40,993 nt of DNA from JAZGER01 sp036480335 (GCA_036480335.1 JAZGGH010000018.1:1-40993); one strand, 5' to 3'. Numbered from the stretch's first letter, positions 8,632 through 16,789 are shown. Program-made: numbers and translations. Notes: generated from the sequence alone by a model not told the origin.

Positions 8632-9084
8632 TTATGAATTCAGGTAGTTTGACAGTATGTCGTACTGCCACTCAGTACCCACCGGTGTTTCGTCTTCGCT
8701 ATCTATAAATACACTGGTCTGTGCCATTCTGCTACTCATGGCCGCCTGCCACGCTGGCCCACCAGATTTTGACTGTGCTTCGGGTGTCGCAGCTGCGGTT
8801 GCTGCACGGGCAACAAAATAACCAGCCTGATCAGTCCACTTACCCTCAGAGCCACAACGTGTGTGACTGTCCAGTGTCACAGCTTTGGCTGACCTGAGCG
8901 CGCTTGCTAATTCATCTGCTGAAGCATTGCTGTCGCGCACAACTTTGACCACACGGTTTAAGCGTTCATCATTACTCAATGGAAGAACGTGTTCAACAAA
9001 CAGGGCAGCGACTTCTCTTTGCTGTGTAAAATCCAGTTTCTGAATTACCTGTTTGAATTTGCTGTCATTGGTTATTTGATTCAT
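8632..9084 (-). CDS. Unknown protein between isp2 and the hydrogenase large subunit
   Basis: I do not recognise this 150-residue protein. It has no signal peptide or membrane helix and only one Cys (in TRCGSEG near residue 77). It is predicted mostly helical, with an Ala-rich stretch YFVARAATAAATPEAQSK near residue 90-110 and a conserved-looking DSHTRCGSEGKW segment before it. The acidic C-terminal half ends in YDILSNYLNS. It starts 21 bases after the isp2 stop and ends 19 bases before the large-subunit start, in the middle of the electron-transfer and catalytic genes, so it is presumably translated with them and serves assembly, stability or coupling of the Isp hydrogenase. That role is inferred from position only. 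Its codon use shows nothing foreign by eye. Confidence 0.7.
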   Translation of the reverse strand: MNQITNDSKFKQVIQKLDFTQQREVAALFVEHVLPLSNDERLNRVVKVVRDSNASADELASALRSAKAVTLDSHTRCGSEGKWTDQAGYFVARAATAAATPEAQSKSGGPAWQAAMSSRMAQTSVFIDSEDETPVGTEWQYDILSNYLNS

Positions 9085-9105
9085 TTCGTCTCAACTCCCA
9101 AACAG

Positions 9106-10365
9106 TTATTTTTCAGCAAGATGCTCTGCAATGGTTTCAGTCAGACTTAGAAGGGGAATATCCATATGATATGCCTCCAGACCGTCTTCAAGATGGATAC
9201 GACAATTCGAGCACGCACTGACAATGGCATCGGGCATTACCTCATCCAGCTGATCTTTTTTACGCTGAAATACTTTGAGACGAACCTCATCAGCACGTTC
9301 ATTCGAACTGACACCGCCACCTGCACCACAGCACCAGTTCATCTTGCCGGTATCCGGCATTTCTACAAAGTTATCAGAAATCATATTGATGAGATTGCGT
9401 GGCTGGTCAATCACACCACCGCGCCGAGCTATCTGACAGGGGTCGTGATAGGTCAGGCGCTGCTCTTCTTTACCCGTTGTTTTCAAACGGCCATCTTTGC
9501 GTAGTTCATCCAGCACTTCGAGTATATGTCTGACCTTGAAGTTAAATGCTTTGCCGACCAGGTTGGGTCCATCCCAGCGTATCGCCATGTAAGCGTGGCC
9601 GCATTCCGGGCTGATAACTGTCTTCACCTTGAGTTTGCCTGCCGCATCGACAATACGCTGCACCAGTTCTGCGGCAATGTCAGACACGCCGATCTGAATA
9701 CCGCTGTTGGTCGCTTCGAAGGCTTCACTTGAAATTGTCCAGGACACACCCGCGTGTTTGAAAATCCTGGCAACGGCTTCAATGAATTCAGGAAAATTCA
9801 TAATTTCCATCGACGAAAGCAATAACATATACTCCGCGCCTTCGACATCGAGCGGTATGGTTAAGCCGGTGTCTTTTTCCACGTGTGCGATCTGGGCCTT
9901 AAGCGCCGGTAGTTTCACACCCATTGGACTGCCGATAGTTACCGCACGTTTGGTTGCGCCGATCAATCCTTCGGGCGCATGACCGGCTGCTGCCAGTCCT
10001 TCACGTGTTTTACGGATCATCAATGTAATGTCAATGCCGACCGGGCACACCATCGAGCAGCGCCCGCACAAGGTGCAACTGTCATAAACCAGGGTTTCCC
10101 AGTCGGCCAGCAGTTTTTCATCAACCGCTTTTGTCAGACCAAACATTTTTCCAATACGGCCAAACAAAGTGTATTCCGATTTCCAGATACGGCGCAGGGG
10201 TTCGGTCTTGTAAATTGGCGTACGTTGCGGATCACCGGTTTCCGTATAGAACAGGCAAGCCTCGGCACACATGCCGCAATGCACACAGCTACTGAAAAAC
10301 GAAGCAACAGTTGAATCGACCTGTTGTTTCAGTGCATTGATACCTTTTTCCAGGGATGCGCTCAT
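9106..10365 (-). CDS. isp2: Isp2: HdrD/GlpC-like iron-sulfur protein of the hydrogenase
   Basis: This 419-residue cytoplasmic protein has two 4Fe-4S ferredoxin motifs, C27-x2-C30-x2-C33-x3-C37 and C97-x2-C100-x2-C103-x3-C107. They are followed by CCG-domain cysteines: ECGHAY near residue 255, HDPCQIARRGG, then NWCCGAGGG and ACSNCRIHLEDG near the C-terminus. This is the layout of heterodisulfide reductase subunit D. In Isp-type hydrogenases it takes electrons from the Isp1 cytochrome b and passes them to a cytoplasmic acceptor, which in sulfur bacteria is thought to link to the sulfur or quinone pool. Its ATG overlaps the Isp1 stop (ATGA), and a G-rich ribosome binding site precedes it, so the two are coupled. 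Confidence 0.92.
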   Translation of the reverse strand: MSASLEKGINALKQQVDSTVASFFSSCVHCGMCAEACLFYTETGDPQRTPIYKTEPLRRIWKSEYTLFGRIGKMFGLTKAVDEKLLADWETLVYDSCTLCGRCSMVCPVGIDITLMIRKTREGLAAAGHAPEGLIGATKRAVTIGSPMGVKLPALKAQIAHVEKDTGLTIPLDVEGAEYMLLLSSMEIMNFPEFIEAVARIFKHAGVSWTISSEAFEATNSGIQIGVSDIAAELVQRIVDAAGKLKVKTVISPECGHAYMAIRWDGPNLVGKAFNFKVRHILEVLDELRKDGRLKTTGKEEQRLTYHDPCQIARRGGVIDQPRNLINMISDNFVEMPDTGKMNWCCGAGGGVSSNERADEVRLKVFQRKKDQLDEVMPDAIVSACSNCRIHLEDGLEAYHMDIPLLSLTETIAEHLAEK

Positions 10366-11021
10366 GATTGAACCCCCCGATAACCTGATATGGCGCCGTT
10401 ATACCAGCGAGACATGAATAAGGTGAAGGCGTGCATGAGTTTGGTAAATGGAAATACCACCATCAGCAATTCCACGCTCAGTATATGCAGACCCAGCAGT
10501 GCCGGTGCGGTCATGCCAATACGGTGGAAAGCGATGTAACCTGTTACTAGCGGTGCAATCGTCACGAACCAAACCAGCAGGTCTTCGAAATTGGTCAGGT
10601 AATGCAGTACCTTATTATTAAACCGGTGTACAAGTACCGCCAGCAGGGCAATTATAGTGATAACAGCAAAGGCATCAACGACAGGCGTTGGTAGTGCTGG
10701 CCAGCCAAAACCTATGACATCCTTGAATAACAGAATGTGCGGCGCATAAAAAAAGATGATAACGAACAGGCCGATATGGAAGATATATCCGGCAACGATG
10801 GTGAAGGTTGAGCGTTTAAAAGTACTGGCATCAGGAACCGAGCGGGTGAGGATAGTTTTAAACCCACTGGACATCTCTGATCCTTTAGCTTCAGCCAGGT
10901 TGTTCTTTCTGCCTAACAGCAGGATCTCGAAAATGCGGATTACGATACCGGCAACAAAGATAATCGTTGCCATCTGGAATCCGGGCCCTCGCACCCAGTT
11001 CAGGAACTCGATTTCAGTCAT
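10362..11021 (-). CDS. isp1: Isp1: NarI-like transmembrane cytochrome b of the hydrogenase
   Basis: The 219-residue integral membrane protein has five hydrophobic helices (about 10-30, 60-85, 100-120, 135-155 and 170-190 in the chosen numbering). His residues lie in several helices (YIFHIGLFVI, VHRFNNKVLH, FHRIGM, LHILSVELL) and can ligate two b hemes, as in nitrate reductase gamma and DsrM-type proteins. It should carry electrons from the outside-facing small subunit across the membrane to Isp2. A TTG start at 11039 is possible, but ATG at 11021 is preceded by GAGGAAAAG at the right distance, so I prefer it. It follows the small-subunit gene closely and overlaps isp2 by four bases. Confidence 0.9.
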   Translation of the reverse strand: MTEIEFLNWVRGPGFQMATIIFVAGIVIRIFEILLLGRKNNLAEAKGSEMSSGFKTILTRSVPDASTFKRSTFTIVAGYIFHIGLFVIIFFYAPHILLFKDVIGFGWPALPTPVVDAFAVITIIALLAVLVHRFNNKVLHYLTNFEDLLVWFVTIAPLVTGYIAFHRIGMTAPALLGLHILSVELLMVVFPFTKLMHAFTLFMSRWYNGAISGYRGVQS

Positions 11022-11045
11022 AATCTTTTCCTCAGCCAACCAGGC

Positions 11046-12146
11046 CTATTTAGTAAGGTCATCAACAGTCACTTTTATATGCGCCTTTTTGCTGGCAGCT
11101 TGCTTCGAACGGTTTAAAGCGCCTATAGCAACACCGGCTGCCGCCGCCGCGCCTGCAGTGTAGACGGCAGTTTTAGAAATATTTTCTGTTGGCATGGACA
11201 ATGCTTTGTAAAAACCACCGCCATCCCAGAAATCCGGCTCAGAACAACCCAGGCAGGGATGACCTGCTTCAATCGGGAAGCTGGTACCATTATTCCACTT
11301 GGTTGTAGCGCAGGCATTGTAGGTCGTCGGGCCTTTACAGCCGAGTTTGAACAGGCACCAGCCTTTCTTTGCGCCTTCATCATCAAAGGTTTCGGCGAAC
11401 AGTCCCTTGTCATAAAAAGGCCGGCGATAACAGCGGTCGTGAATACTCTTGCCATAAAATACTTTTGGTCGCCCAATGTGATCTAGCTCGGGAATCGTTC
11501 CGAATGTCAGGTAATGTGTAAGCACGCCAGTAATAACAACAGGGATGGGCGGGCAGCCAGGCACATTAATAATGGGTTTGTCTTTAATCAAATCGCCGAC
11601 TGAAACCGCACCGGTTGGATTTGGTTTGGCGTGTGGAATGCCACCGTAAGTTGCGCAAGTACCCACTGCAATGATGGCAGCTGCACCTTTGGCGGTCGCC
11701 ATTAACATATCATAATTACTGATACCCGCTATGGTGGAATAGCCGGGATTATCAAGCGGTATAGAACCGTCAACAACCAACAGATACTTGCCATAATTTT
11801 CTTCCATGGCCGCTTCGCGCGCTGCTTCTGCAGCATGGCCGGACGCCGCTTGCAAGGTATGGTGATAGTCCAGTGAAATCGAATCAAAGATCAGATTCTC
11901 AATCGTCGCGGTGTGTGCGCGGGTCAGCGATTCTGTACAGCCGGTACATTCCTGAAAAGACAGCCAAATCACGGAAGGTCTTTTTGCATTCTCCAGTGCG
12001 TTGGCGATCCTCGGGATCATGGCGGGTGGCAATGCCATCATAGACGCTGTTGCGGCACAGAATTTTAGAAAACTGCGCCGGGATATACCCTGACTTCGCA
12101 TCGCATCGGCAAGGGTTATGTTTTTACCATTCGGTCTGTTTGTCAT
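11046..12146 (-). CDS. hynS: [NiFe] hydrogenase small subunit with Tat signal
   Basis: This 366-residue electron-transfer subunit begins with a twin-arginine signal (SRRSFLK at 22-28, then a hydrophobic stretch to about residue 50). The mature part starts RPSVIWLSFQ with E-C67-T-G-C70, first ligands of the proximal 4Fe-4S cluster; VGTCATYGGIPHAKPNPTG, NVPGCPPIP, HDRCYRRPFYDKG, LGCKGPTTYNAC and HPCLGCSEPDFWD follow as cluster ligands. Near the C-terminus a hydrophobic Ala-rich segment (TAVYTAGAAAAAGVAIGAL) can anchor the complex on the outer face of the membrane. The ATG directly follows the TAA of the HupH-like gene, with GGAG nine bases upstream. Cluster ligands look complete. Confidence 0.95.
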   Translation of the reverse strand: MTNRPNGKNITLADAMRSQGISRRSFLKFCAATASMMALPPAMIPRIANALENAKRPSVIWLSFQECTGCTESLTRAHTATIENLIFDSISLDYHHTLQAASGHAAEAAREAAMEENYGKYLLVVDGSIPLDNPGYSTIAGISNYDMLMATAKGAAAIIAVGTCATYGGIPHAKPNPTGAVSVGDLIKDKPIINVPGCPPIPVVITGVLTHYLTFGTIPELDHIGRPKVFYGKSIHDRCYRRPFYDKGLFAETFDDEGAKKGWCLFKLGCKGPTTYNACATTKWNNGTSFPIEAGHPCLGCSEPDFWDGGGFYKALSMPTENISKTAVYTAGAAAAAGVAIGALNRSKQAASKKAHIKVTVDDLTK

Positions 12147-12587
12147 TTAAGAATTCTCCACCGATGATGCATTAATTTCCTGGTCGTCTGTCAGAATATT
12201 GGCAAGACGGTTACAGGCGGCTGTGACATCTTCTATCTGTGAACGAAGAATGTCCGGTATGGTTGTGATTTCGATAAAACGGCTAATGATGTTGTTCTCA
12301 TCGTTATAGTGGGTGACTATCCACACGCCTGCGTACTGTGTTTCAATAATCTCACTGGGGCCTAATGCATCGAGTTGAGCCTGAACTTCTCCACGCCCCA
12401 GGGTTGACAGGATTTTATCTTCTTCGCCTGGTGCAAGCGGGATACTGCGTAAGTCGATAACACTGCATTCACCGCTGTCCAGTAAATTCCTGAGTGCGTG
12501 TCGAATTTCATGCAACAACGGCTGTACATTCCAGGTAAGTTCGTTACCGATCTGGATATTAAATTGAGGTGCAGCTGCTTCTGGCAT
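12147..12587 (-). CDS. HupH/HyaF-like hydrogenase maturation protein
   Basis: The 146-residue protein matches the general pattern of the HupH/HyaF C-terminal domain: an N-terminal half with LLHEIRHALRNLLDSGECSVIDLRSIPL, then TLGRGEVQAQL, the hallmark ET-x-Y/F-x-G-V-W-x-V (IIETQYAGVWIVTHY) and FIEITTIPDIL. Members help small-subunit or iron-sulfur assembly in hydrogenases, especially under oxygen. It is about half the length of classic HupH/HyaF (about 280 residues), so it is a single-domain version. A longer frame runs back to 12647 but overlaps the Usp gene; the ATG at 12587, five bases after the Usp stop, is the more natural start. It is adjacent to the small-subunit gene (TAA then ATG), consistent with a role on that subunit. 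Confidence 0.75.
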   Translation of the reverse strand: MPEAAAPQFNIQIGNELTWNVQPLLHEIRHALRNLLDSGECSVIDLRSIPLAPGEEDKILSTLGRGEVQAQLDALGPSEIIETQYAGVWIVTHYNDENNIISRFIEITTIPDILRSQIEDVTAACNRLANILTDDQEINASSVENS

Positions 12588-12592
12588 GTGAT

Positions 12593-13438
12593 TTACTCGC
12601 TTACTGATGGACATTGCGGTTCTGCCGACCACACTAATAAAGGGCAATTGGAATGCCGTACCACTTCTGCCGTAACAGACTCGTCCATTGCCCGCCTTTC
12701 GCCACCATCACCATGAGTTGCCATTGAAACCAGATCAATCTTCATGGCATCGATTTTGTCCAGAATTTCGCGGATAGGTCTTTTATACGTGCTCATGTCG
12801 AGCGATACTTTCAGACCGGTATTCGCCAGTTCGACACTTTGATCCTGGAGTCTGGTCTTTATAGCCGATTTTTCCTGTTCGGATTCCGCATGTTCTATTT
12901 CATCATGGAACATAATCACTTCAGAATCATGCATCTTTGCAAACCGTTCGACGCACTTGAGGATGGCCGAAGATGCAGATGAACCATCAAGAGGTACAAG
13001 TATCCGATTGAATAAATCTTCTGTGCGCTTGTCTGCCGGTTCAGGTCGTGCACTGTGCAATATAAATACGGGGCAGGGCGATTGTTTTAACACCTGTTCG
13101 GTAACACTGCCAGCACGAATCCGTTCAATGCCTGAGCGGCCATGTGTCGACATCAGCAGCATGGTGGCTGGCAGCAACAGGGTCATTTTTATAATTTCAT
13201 GCACTGGATCGCCCATACACGTTTCGCGTTCAACGTTCCAGCCTTCGCGCTGCAAAACATCATGTATTGCATTGACATTAGGGTGGATTTCGATGGCAGC
13301 ATTCGCAGTATCAACCTGTGGTGTTACATGCATGAGTACGATGCGGGTTTCGGATTGCGGCGATATTGATCGTACATAGAGTAAAGTTTCATCAGCGGAT
13401 TCAGTACCGTCTATTGGGATTAGTATCGTATGTTCCAT
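12593..13438 (-). CDS. Tandem-domain universal stress protein inside the hydrogenase operon
   Basis: The 281 residues form two UspA domains. Domain 1 (about 1-140) starts HTILIPIDGTESADETL and ends with STHGRSGIERIRAGSVTEQV and SPCPVFIL; domain 2 (about 147-275) starts RILVPLDGSSASSAIL and ends with ATHGDGGERRAMDESVTAEV and NCPLLVW. The nucleotide loop G-x2-G-x9-G-[ST] is intact in domain 1 but degenerate in domain 2 (GDGGERRAMDESV), suggesting that only one half binds ATP. The gene begins three bases after the protease stop and ends five bases before the HupH-like gene, so it is part of the operon. Usp genes are not standard hydrogenase accessory genes; a link to redox or energy stress is inferred. 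Confidence 0.88.
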   Translation of the reverse strand: MEHTILIPIDGTESADETLLYVRSISPQSETRIVLMHVTPQVDTANAAIEIHPNVNAIHDVLQREGWNVERETCMGDPVHEIIKMTLLLPATMLLMSTHGRSGIERIRAGSVTEQVLKQSPCPVFILHSARPEPADKRTEDLFNRILVPLDGSSASSAILKCVERFAKMHDSEVIMFHDEIEHAESEQEKSAIKTRLQDQSVELANTGLKVSLDMSTYKRPIREILDKIDAMKIDLVSMATHGDGGERRAMDESVTAEVVRHSNCPLLVWSAEPQCPSVSE

Positions 13439-13441
13439 TTT

Positions 13442-13969
13442 TCAGGCTCCCATATCAGATACGGCTGCGCGAGTTGCAGGCGTGTCTCGGATTAATGGTT
13501 GCTTAGTCCACAACTCGATCAGGTTAACCGCTTCCATAACAGCGACAGGCAATGCCTGCTTTACAACGTCTACAGGCTGCATGCCCCATCCAATGTATTC
13601 AGGTTGAATACCAATCAGTGCGCGGTTGGCGGGAAGCGATTCGGTCAGACGTGCAATGTCCAGTAAATCCAGCATCCCGACTTCGTGCGGGCTGAGTTTT
13701 GCTGTGCCCAGGAAGGCATCCATTTCAGTGCCGAGCATGGTTTTTACCGTACCGGCCGGGGCTTTGAGTTCTGCCGCATCAAAGACTATGAGGTTGTCGC
13801 AGTCTTCAATATGAACAGCAAGAGTAAAGCTGAGTGTACCGCCATCAATATAGTTGACATTAGGGATATCTGGGTATTTTTCTTCTAGCTGGTTAAGTGC
13901 ATGGATACCTGCACCCTCATCGGAAAGCAGTGTGTTACCAACTCCTAGTACCAATGTGTTCTTATTCAT
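13442..13969 (-). CDS. hynD: Hydrogenase maturation endopeptidase (HupD/HyaD/HybD family)
   Basis: This 175-residue protease is expected to cut the C-terminal tail off the large subunit once Ni is inserted. It starts with the family signature G-V-G-N-T-L-L-S-D-E-G-A-G. The three residues that bind Ni in the family line up as Glu18, Asp64 (VFDAAEL) and His95 (SPHEVGMLDLL). Length is normal. GGAGGAGG lies directly upstream of the ATG. It is the first gene of the minus-strand hydrogenase operon, next to the divergent control region. Its expected substrate is the 15-residue extension after DPCIACAVH at the operon's other end. Confidence 0.94.
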   Translation of the reverse strand: MNKNTLVLGVGNTLLSDEGAGIHALNQLEEKYPDIPNVNYIDGGTLSFTLAVHIEDCDNLIVFDAAELKAPAGTVKTMLGTEMDAFLGTAKLSPHEVGMLDLLDIARLTESLPANRALIGIQPEYIGWGMQPVDVVKQALPVAVMEAVNLIELWTKQPLIRDTPATRAAVSDMGA

Positions 13970-14024
13970 CGGTTCCTCCTCCAGATTATATAAACCTTTT
14001 TACTCGCTGTTGCAGTTTTATTCT

Positions 14025-14046
14025 TTGATCCCTATCAATATCACGA
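14025..14046 (+). promoter_or_regulatory. FNR-type box between the divergent hydrogenase and hyp operons
   Basis: TTGAT-CCCT-ATCAA (14025-14038) is a perfect match to the FNR/ANR consensus. It is followed by TATCACGA, so that ATCAATATCACGA is shared exactly with a second site at 26238. Reading right, a TTAAAT -10-like hexamer begins at 14061, which puts the box centre near -41.5, the class II activation position for hypC. Reading left, TATAAT lies at 13990-13985, about 52 bases from the box centre to the inferred start. Oxygen-dependent control of both operons is inferred. Confidence 0.75.
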
Positions 14047-14050
14047 CCAA

Positions 14051-14064
14051 TTAACTATAGTTAA
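14051..14064. promoter_or_regulatory. Perfect 14-base palindrome TTAACTATAGTTAA
   Basis: The palindrome TTAACTA-TAGTTAA starts 13 bases after the FNR box and overlaps the predicted -10 region of the hyp promoter (TATAGT 14056-14061, TTAAAT 14061-14066). It may be a second operator, such as a repressor site that blocks RNA polymerase, or simply an AT-rich promoter core that happens to be symmetric. No regulator can be named from sequence. Confidence 0.4.
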
Positions 14065-14109
14065 ATGAAATGCAGGATTCAGTGTAATTACCGAGGAGGC
14101 GGTTTCATT

Positions 14110-14346
14110 ATGTGTCTTGGTATTCCAATGCAGATAAAAGTTATCGATGGTTTTACCGCACGCTGTGAAGCTAAGGGTGTGGAACGTGATGTTAGTCTGT
14201 TTATGTTGCAGGATGAAAAAATTCTTGTTGACGACTTCGTAGTGGTGCATGTCGGCTATGCTATTCAGAAGATTACTCCCGCAGAAGCCAGCACTGCCTG
14301 GGAACTCTACGATCAGATGCTAACGGCTCCGAACCCAAATGCATGA
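14110..14346 (+). CDS. hypC: HypC hydrogenase maturation chaperone
   Basis: The 78-residue protein begins MCLGIPMQIK with the invariant Cys2 that, with HypD, carries the Fe(CN)2CO unit and hands it to the large subunit. The central VERDVSLFML and DDFVVVHVGYAIQKI segments match the OB-fold of the family, and length is typical. A strong GAGGAGG lies about eleven bases before the ATG. It is the first gene of the hypCABDFE operon, downstream of the FNR-type box, and its end overlaps hypA by eight bases. Confidence 0.96.
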   Translation: MCLGIPMQIKVIDGFTARCEAKGVERDVSLFMLQDEKILVDDFVVVHVGYAIQKITPAEASTAWELYDQMLTAPNPNA

Positions 14347-14692
14347 GCTATCCATCTGTCAGGCCCTGATAGATCGTGTTACTGCGATTGCCAGCGAGCA
14401 GAATGCTCGCCAGGTATTTTGTATTCGGGTAGCAATTGGTCCTTTATCCGGCATCGAACCACAGTTGTTAGAACAGGCTTATCCACTCGCCGCTGCAGGC
14501 AGTATTGCAGAAGATGCAGAGCTGGAGCTGGAAGCACTGCCGGTTCGCGTATTTTGTCCAGACTGCAACAAAGAGACCGACGCATTACCTAACCGGCTTG
14601 TCTGTGGTCACTGCGGTGACTGGAAAACCAGGCTGGTTTCTGGTGATGAACTCATGCTACAAGCTGTCGAGCTTGAGCGCTATTCTGCGTGA
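14339..14692 (+). CDS. hypA: HypA nickel-insertion protein
   Basis: This 117-residue protein starts MHELSICQAL; His2 with the N-terminus binds Ni in the family. The structural zinc site is C73-x2-C76 (FCPDC) and C89-x2-C92 (VCGHC). With HypB it delivers Ni to the large subunit. It overlaps hypC by eight bases, implying coupled translation. All family landmarks and normal length are present. The gap to hypB (39 bases) holds an AGGAG site for the next gene. Confidence 0.96.
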   Translation: MHELSICQALIDRVTAIASEQNARQVFCIRVAIGPLSGIEPQLLEQAYPLAAAGSIAEDAELELEALPVRVFCPDCNKETDALPNRLVCGHCGDWKTRLVSGDELMLQAVELERYSA

Positions 14693-14731
14693 ACAATAAA
14701 TTTTCATCGGCTCATTTAGGAGAAACTGTAC

Positions 14732-15490
14732 ATGTGTGACACTTGTGGATGTAACGTAACTCACGGCAATGCACATCTGCTCGAACCCGGTGGCAAGCAT
14801 AATAAAACAGAATCGGGCAGAGAAGCGATCGGCGTGCTCGAAAATCTGTTACACGAAAACAATCACCTCGCAGCGCATAACCGTGAACACTTTGATCGAC
14901 ACAAAACACTAGCGATAAACCTGATGTCAGCGCCAGGTTCGGGTAAGACCGCATTGCTCGAAGCCACGATTAGCGAACTCAAAGACGAATTTTCAATTGC
15001 CGTCATTGAAGGCGATCTGGAAACTGAAAATGATGCAGAGCGTATTCGTAAACAAGGCGTTGAGGCAATACAAATCACCACGGGTAGCGCCTGCCACCTG
15101 GACGCCCACATGGTTCACGACGCGCTGCATGGTTTGCAGCTGGATGATATTGATCTGCTATTTATTGAGAATGTTGGCAATCTGGTTTGTCCTGCAAGTT
15201 TTGACCTGGGGCAGCACTACAACATTACTCTGCTTTCTGTACCGGAAGGCGATGATAAGCCGGCTAAATATCCGGTGATGTTCCGCGTATCCGATCTGGT
15301 CATAATCAGCAAATCAGATCTGTTAGCTGTACTGGATGACTTCAAACCCGACAGGGCGCGTAAATATTTGCAGAATCTTGCCAGTCGTGCACCGGTCTAT
15401 GAGCTGTCATCAAAAACCGGTCAGGGTATGCAGCTCTGGCTGGACTGGTTACGTAATCAATGCAGGCAGGGTAGAACCAATGCAGCCTGA
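14732..15490 (+). CDS. hypB: HypB GTPase, nickel chaperone
   Basis: The 252-residue GTPase starts MCDTCGCN, the high-affinity Ni motif C2-x2-C5-G-C7 found in E. coli-type HypB. A short linker with several His (THGNAH, HENNHLAAHNREHF) may store some metal, though it is not a true His-rich stretch. The G domain has a P-loop SAPGSGKT at 66-73, switch residues around EGDLETENDAERI and the NKxD-equivalent ISKSDLL near residue 194. AGGAG lies nine bases before the ATG. It overlaps hypD by 11 bases (14 kb-side of the hyp operon), indicating coupled expression. Confidence 0.96.
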   Translation: MCDTCGCNVTHGNAHLLEPGGKHNKTESGREAIGVLENLLHENNHLAAHNREHFDRHKTLAINLMSAPGSGKTALLEATISELKDEFSIAVIEGDLETENDAERIRKQGVEAIQITTGSACHLDAHMVHDALHGLQLDDIDLLFIENVGNLVCPASFDLGQHYNITLLSVPEGDDKPAKYPVMFRVSDLVIISKSDLLAVLDDFKPDRARKYLQNLASRAPVYELSSKTGQGMQLWLDWLRNQCRQGRTNAA

Positions 15491-16616
15491 TGCAGCACAC
15501 TGGCTGAAACAAATTCACAAACTGCCGTTAACCGCGCGCGTCAGAATTATGAATGTCTGCGGCGGTCATGAACGTTCCATTACCATGGCGGGCCTGCGCA
15601 AGGTATTACCTGAACAGGTCGAACTGATTCCCGGTCCGGGATGTCCGGTCTGTATATGCCCGGAAGAAGACGTCTATGAAGCCATCCAGCTGGCACTGAA
15701 TGAAGATATTATCCTGCTAGCCTTTGGTGACATGTTGCGCGTACCGGTCAATGCACCGAAACGTGAAGCGCGCACACTTGAACAGGCCAGGTCACAGGGT
15801 GCCGATATACGGCCGATTGCTTCACCTCTGGATGCCGTGCGTATCGCGAAAACCGAACCAGACAAACAAATTGTGTTTTTTGCTGCTGGATTTGAAACGA
15901 CCACGGCACCGGTTGCGGCCATGCTTGCACAAGGCGTGCCTGATAATCTCAGCGTGTTACTGTCCGGTCGCCTGACCTGGCCGGCCGTTGCCATGCTGCT
16001 GGATACGGGTGAAGCCTGTTTTGATACGCTGATCGCCCCCGGCCATGTTTCCACTGTCATGGGTCCGGAGGAATGGCAGTTTGTTGTCGACAAACACCAG
16101 TTGCCCGCCGCGATTGCCGGTTTTACACCGGAATCATTATTGGCAGCAATGTATTCTGTGCTGCGGCAGCACAGTGAGCAAACACCTTTTCTCGATAATT
16201 GTTACCCGCAACTGGTCAAACCGGGCGGTAACCGTACGGCACAAAAAGTTTTACAGCAAACTATGGATGTCAGCGCCGCGAACTGGCGCGGGGTCGGGAC
16301 TATTTCCGCGTCCGGGTTTACCATCAACCAACAGTACCGCGCGCAGGATACACGCCAGCAGTTTCCTTCTTATGCAGATACATCGCGCAAACGGGTCGGT
16401 GAAATGCCACCGGGTTGTGACTGTGCCAGGGTAGTGCTGGGCAAGATATATCCCAATCAATGCCAGCTGTATGGTGCCGCCTGCCATCCCCGGCATCCGA
16501 TCGGACCCTGCATGGTGTCTGATGAAGGCGCTTGCCGTATCTGGTGGGCTGGGGGTGTACGTGAAGCCACACCCATAAAACCTTCAGAGTGCATTGCAAA
16601 TGCAAGCACTTTCTGA
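15480..16616 (+). CDS. hypD: HypD iron-sulfur scaffold protein
   Basis: The 378-residue protein forms, with HypC, the scaffold on which the Fe(CN)2CO group is built. Family cysteines are intact: N-V-C27-G-G-H near the N-terminus, P-G-P-G-C55-P-V-C58, and the C-terminal 4Fe-4S ligands in PPGCDCARVVLGKIYPNQC and ACHPRHPIGPCMVSDEGAC. The frame stays open further upstream, but the ATG at 15480, overlapping the hypB stop by 11 bases, gives the standard N-terminus and length. About 170 bases separate it from the preferred hypF start. Confidence 0.95.
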   Translation: MQPDAAHWLKQIHKLPLTARVRIMNVCGGHERSITMAGLRKVLPEQVELIPGPGCPVCICPEEDVYEAIQLALNEDIILLAFGDMLRVPVNAPKREARTLEQARSQGADIRPIASPLDAVRIAKTEPDKQIVFFAAGFETTTAPVAAMLAQGVPDNLSVLLSGRLTWPAVAMLLDTGEACFDTLIAPGHVSTVMGPEEWQFVVDKHQLPAAIAGFTPESLLAAMYSVLRQHSEQTPFLDNCYPQLVKPGGNRTAQKVLQQTMDVSAANWRGVGTISASGFTINQQYRAQDTRQQFPSYADTSRKRVGEMPPGCDCARVVLGKIYPNQCQLYGAACHPRHPIGPCMVSDEGACRIWWAGGVREATPIKPSECIANASTF

Positions 16617-16789
16617 AAAACAAACACCTCGCTACGGCACTACTCCAAACAGTACGGTGCTTATATGACACAGTATTTGCAGACCATCGGCAGCAGGGCA
16701 GCTACCGCTGAGCATACAGGGATATATTCACAGCGAGTGTGCACATAATGGGGCGCATTAGCAGCGTACGTATTAGCAAGAATGTAGTC

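Noticed and set aside
13970..14109. A sigma-54 promoter for the hydrogenase operon, as known in other hydrogenase systems
   Set aside because: No GG-N10-GC element of acceptable quality is present on either strand of the spacer.
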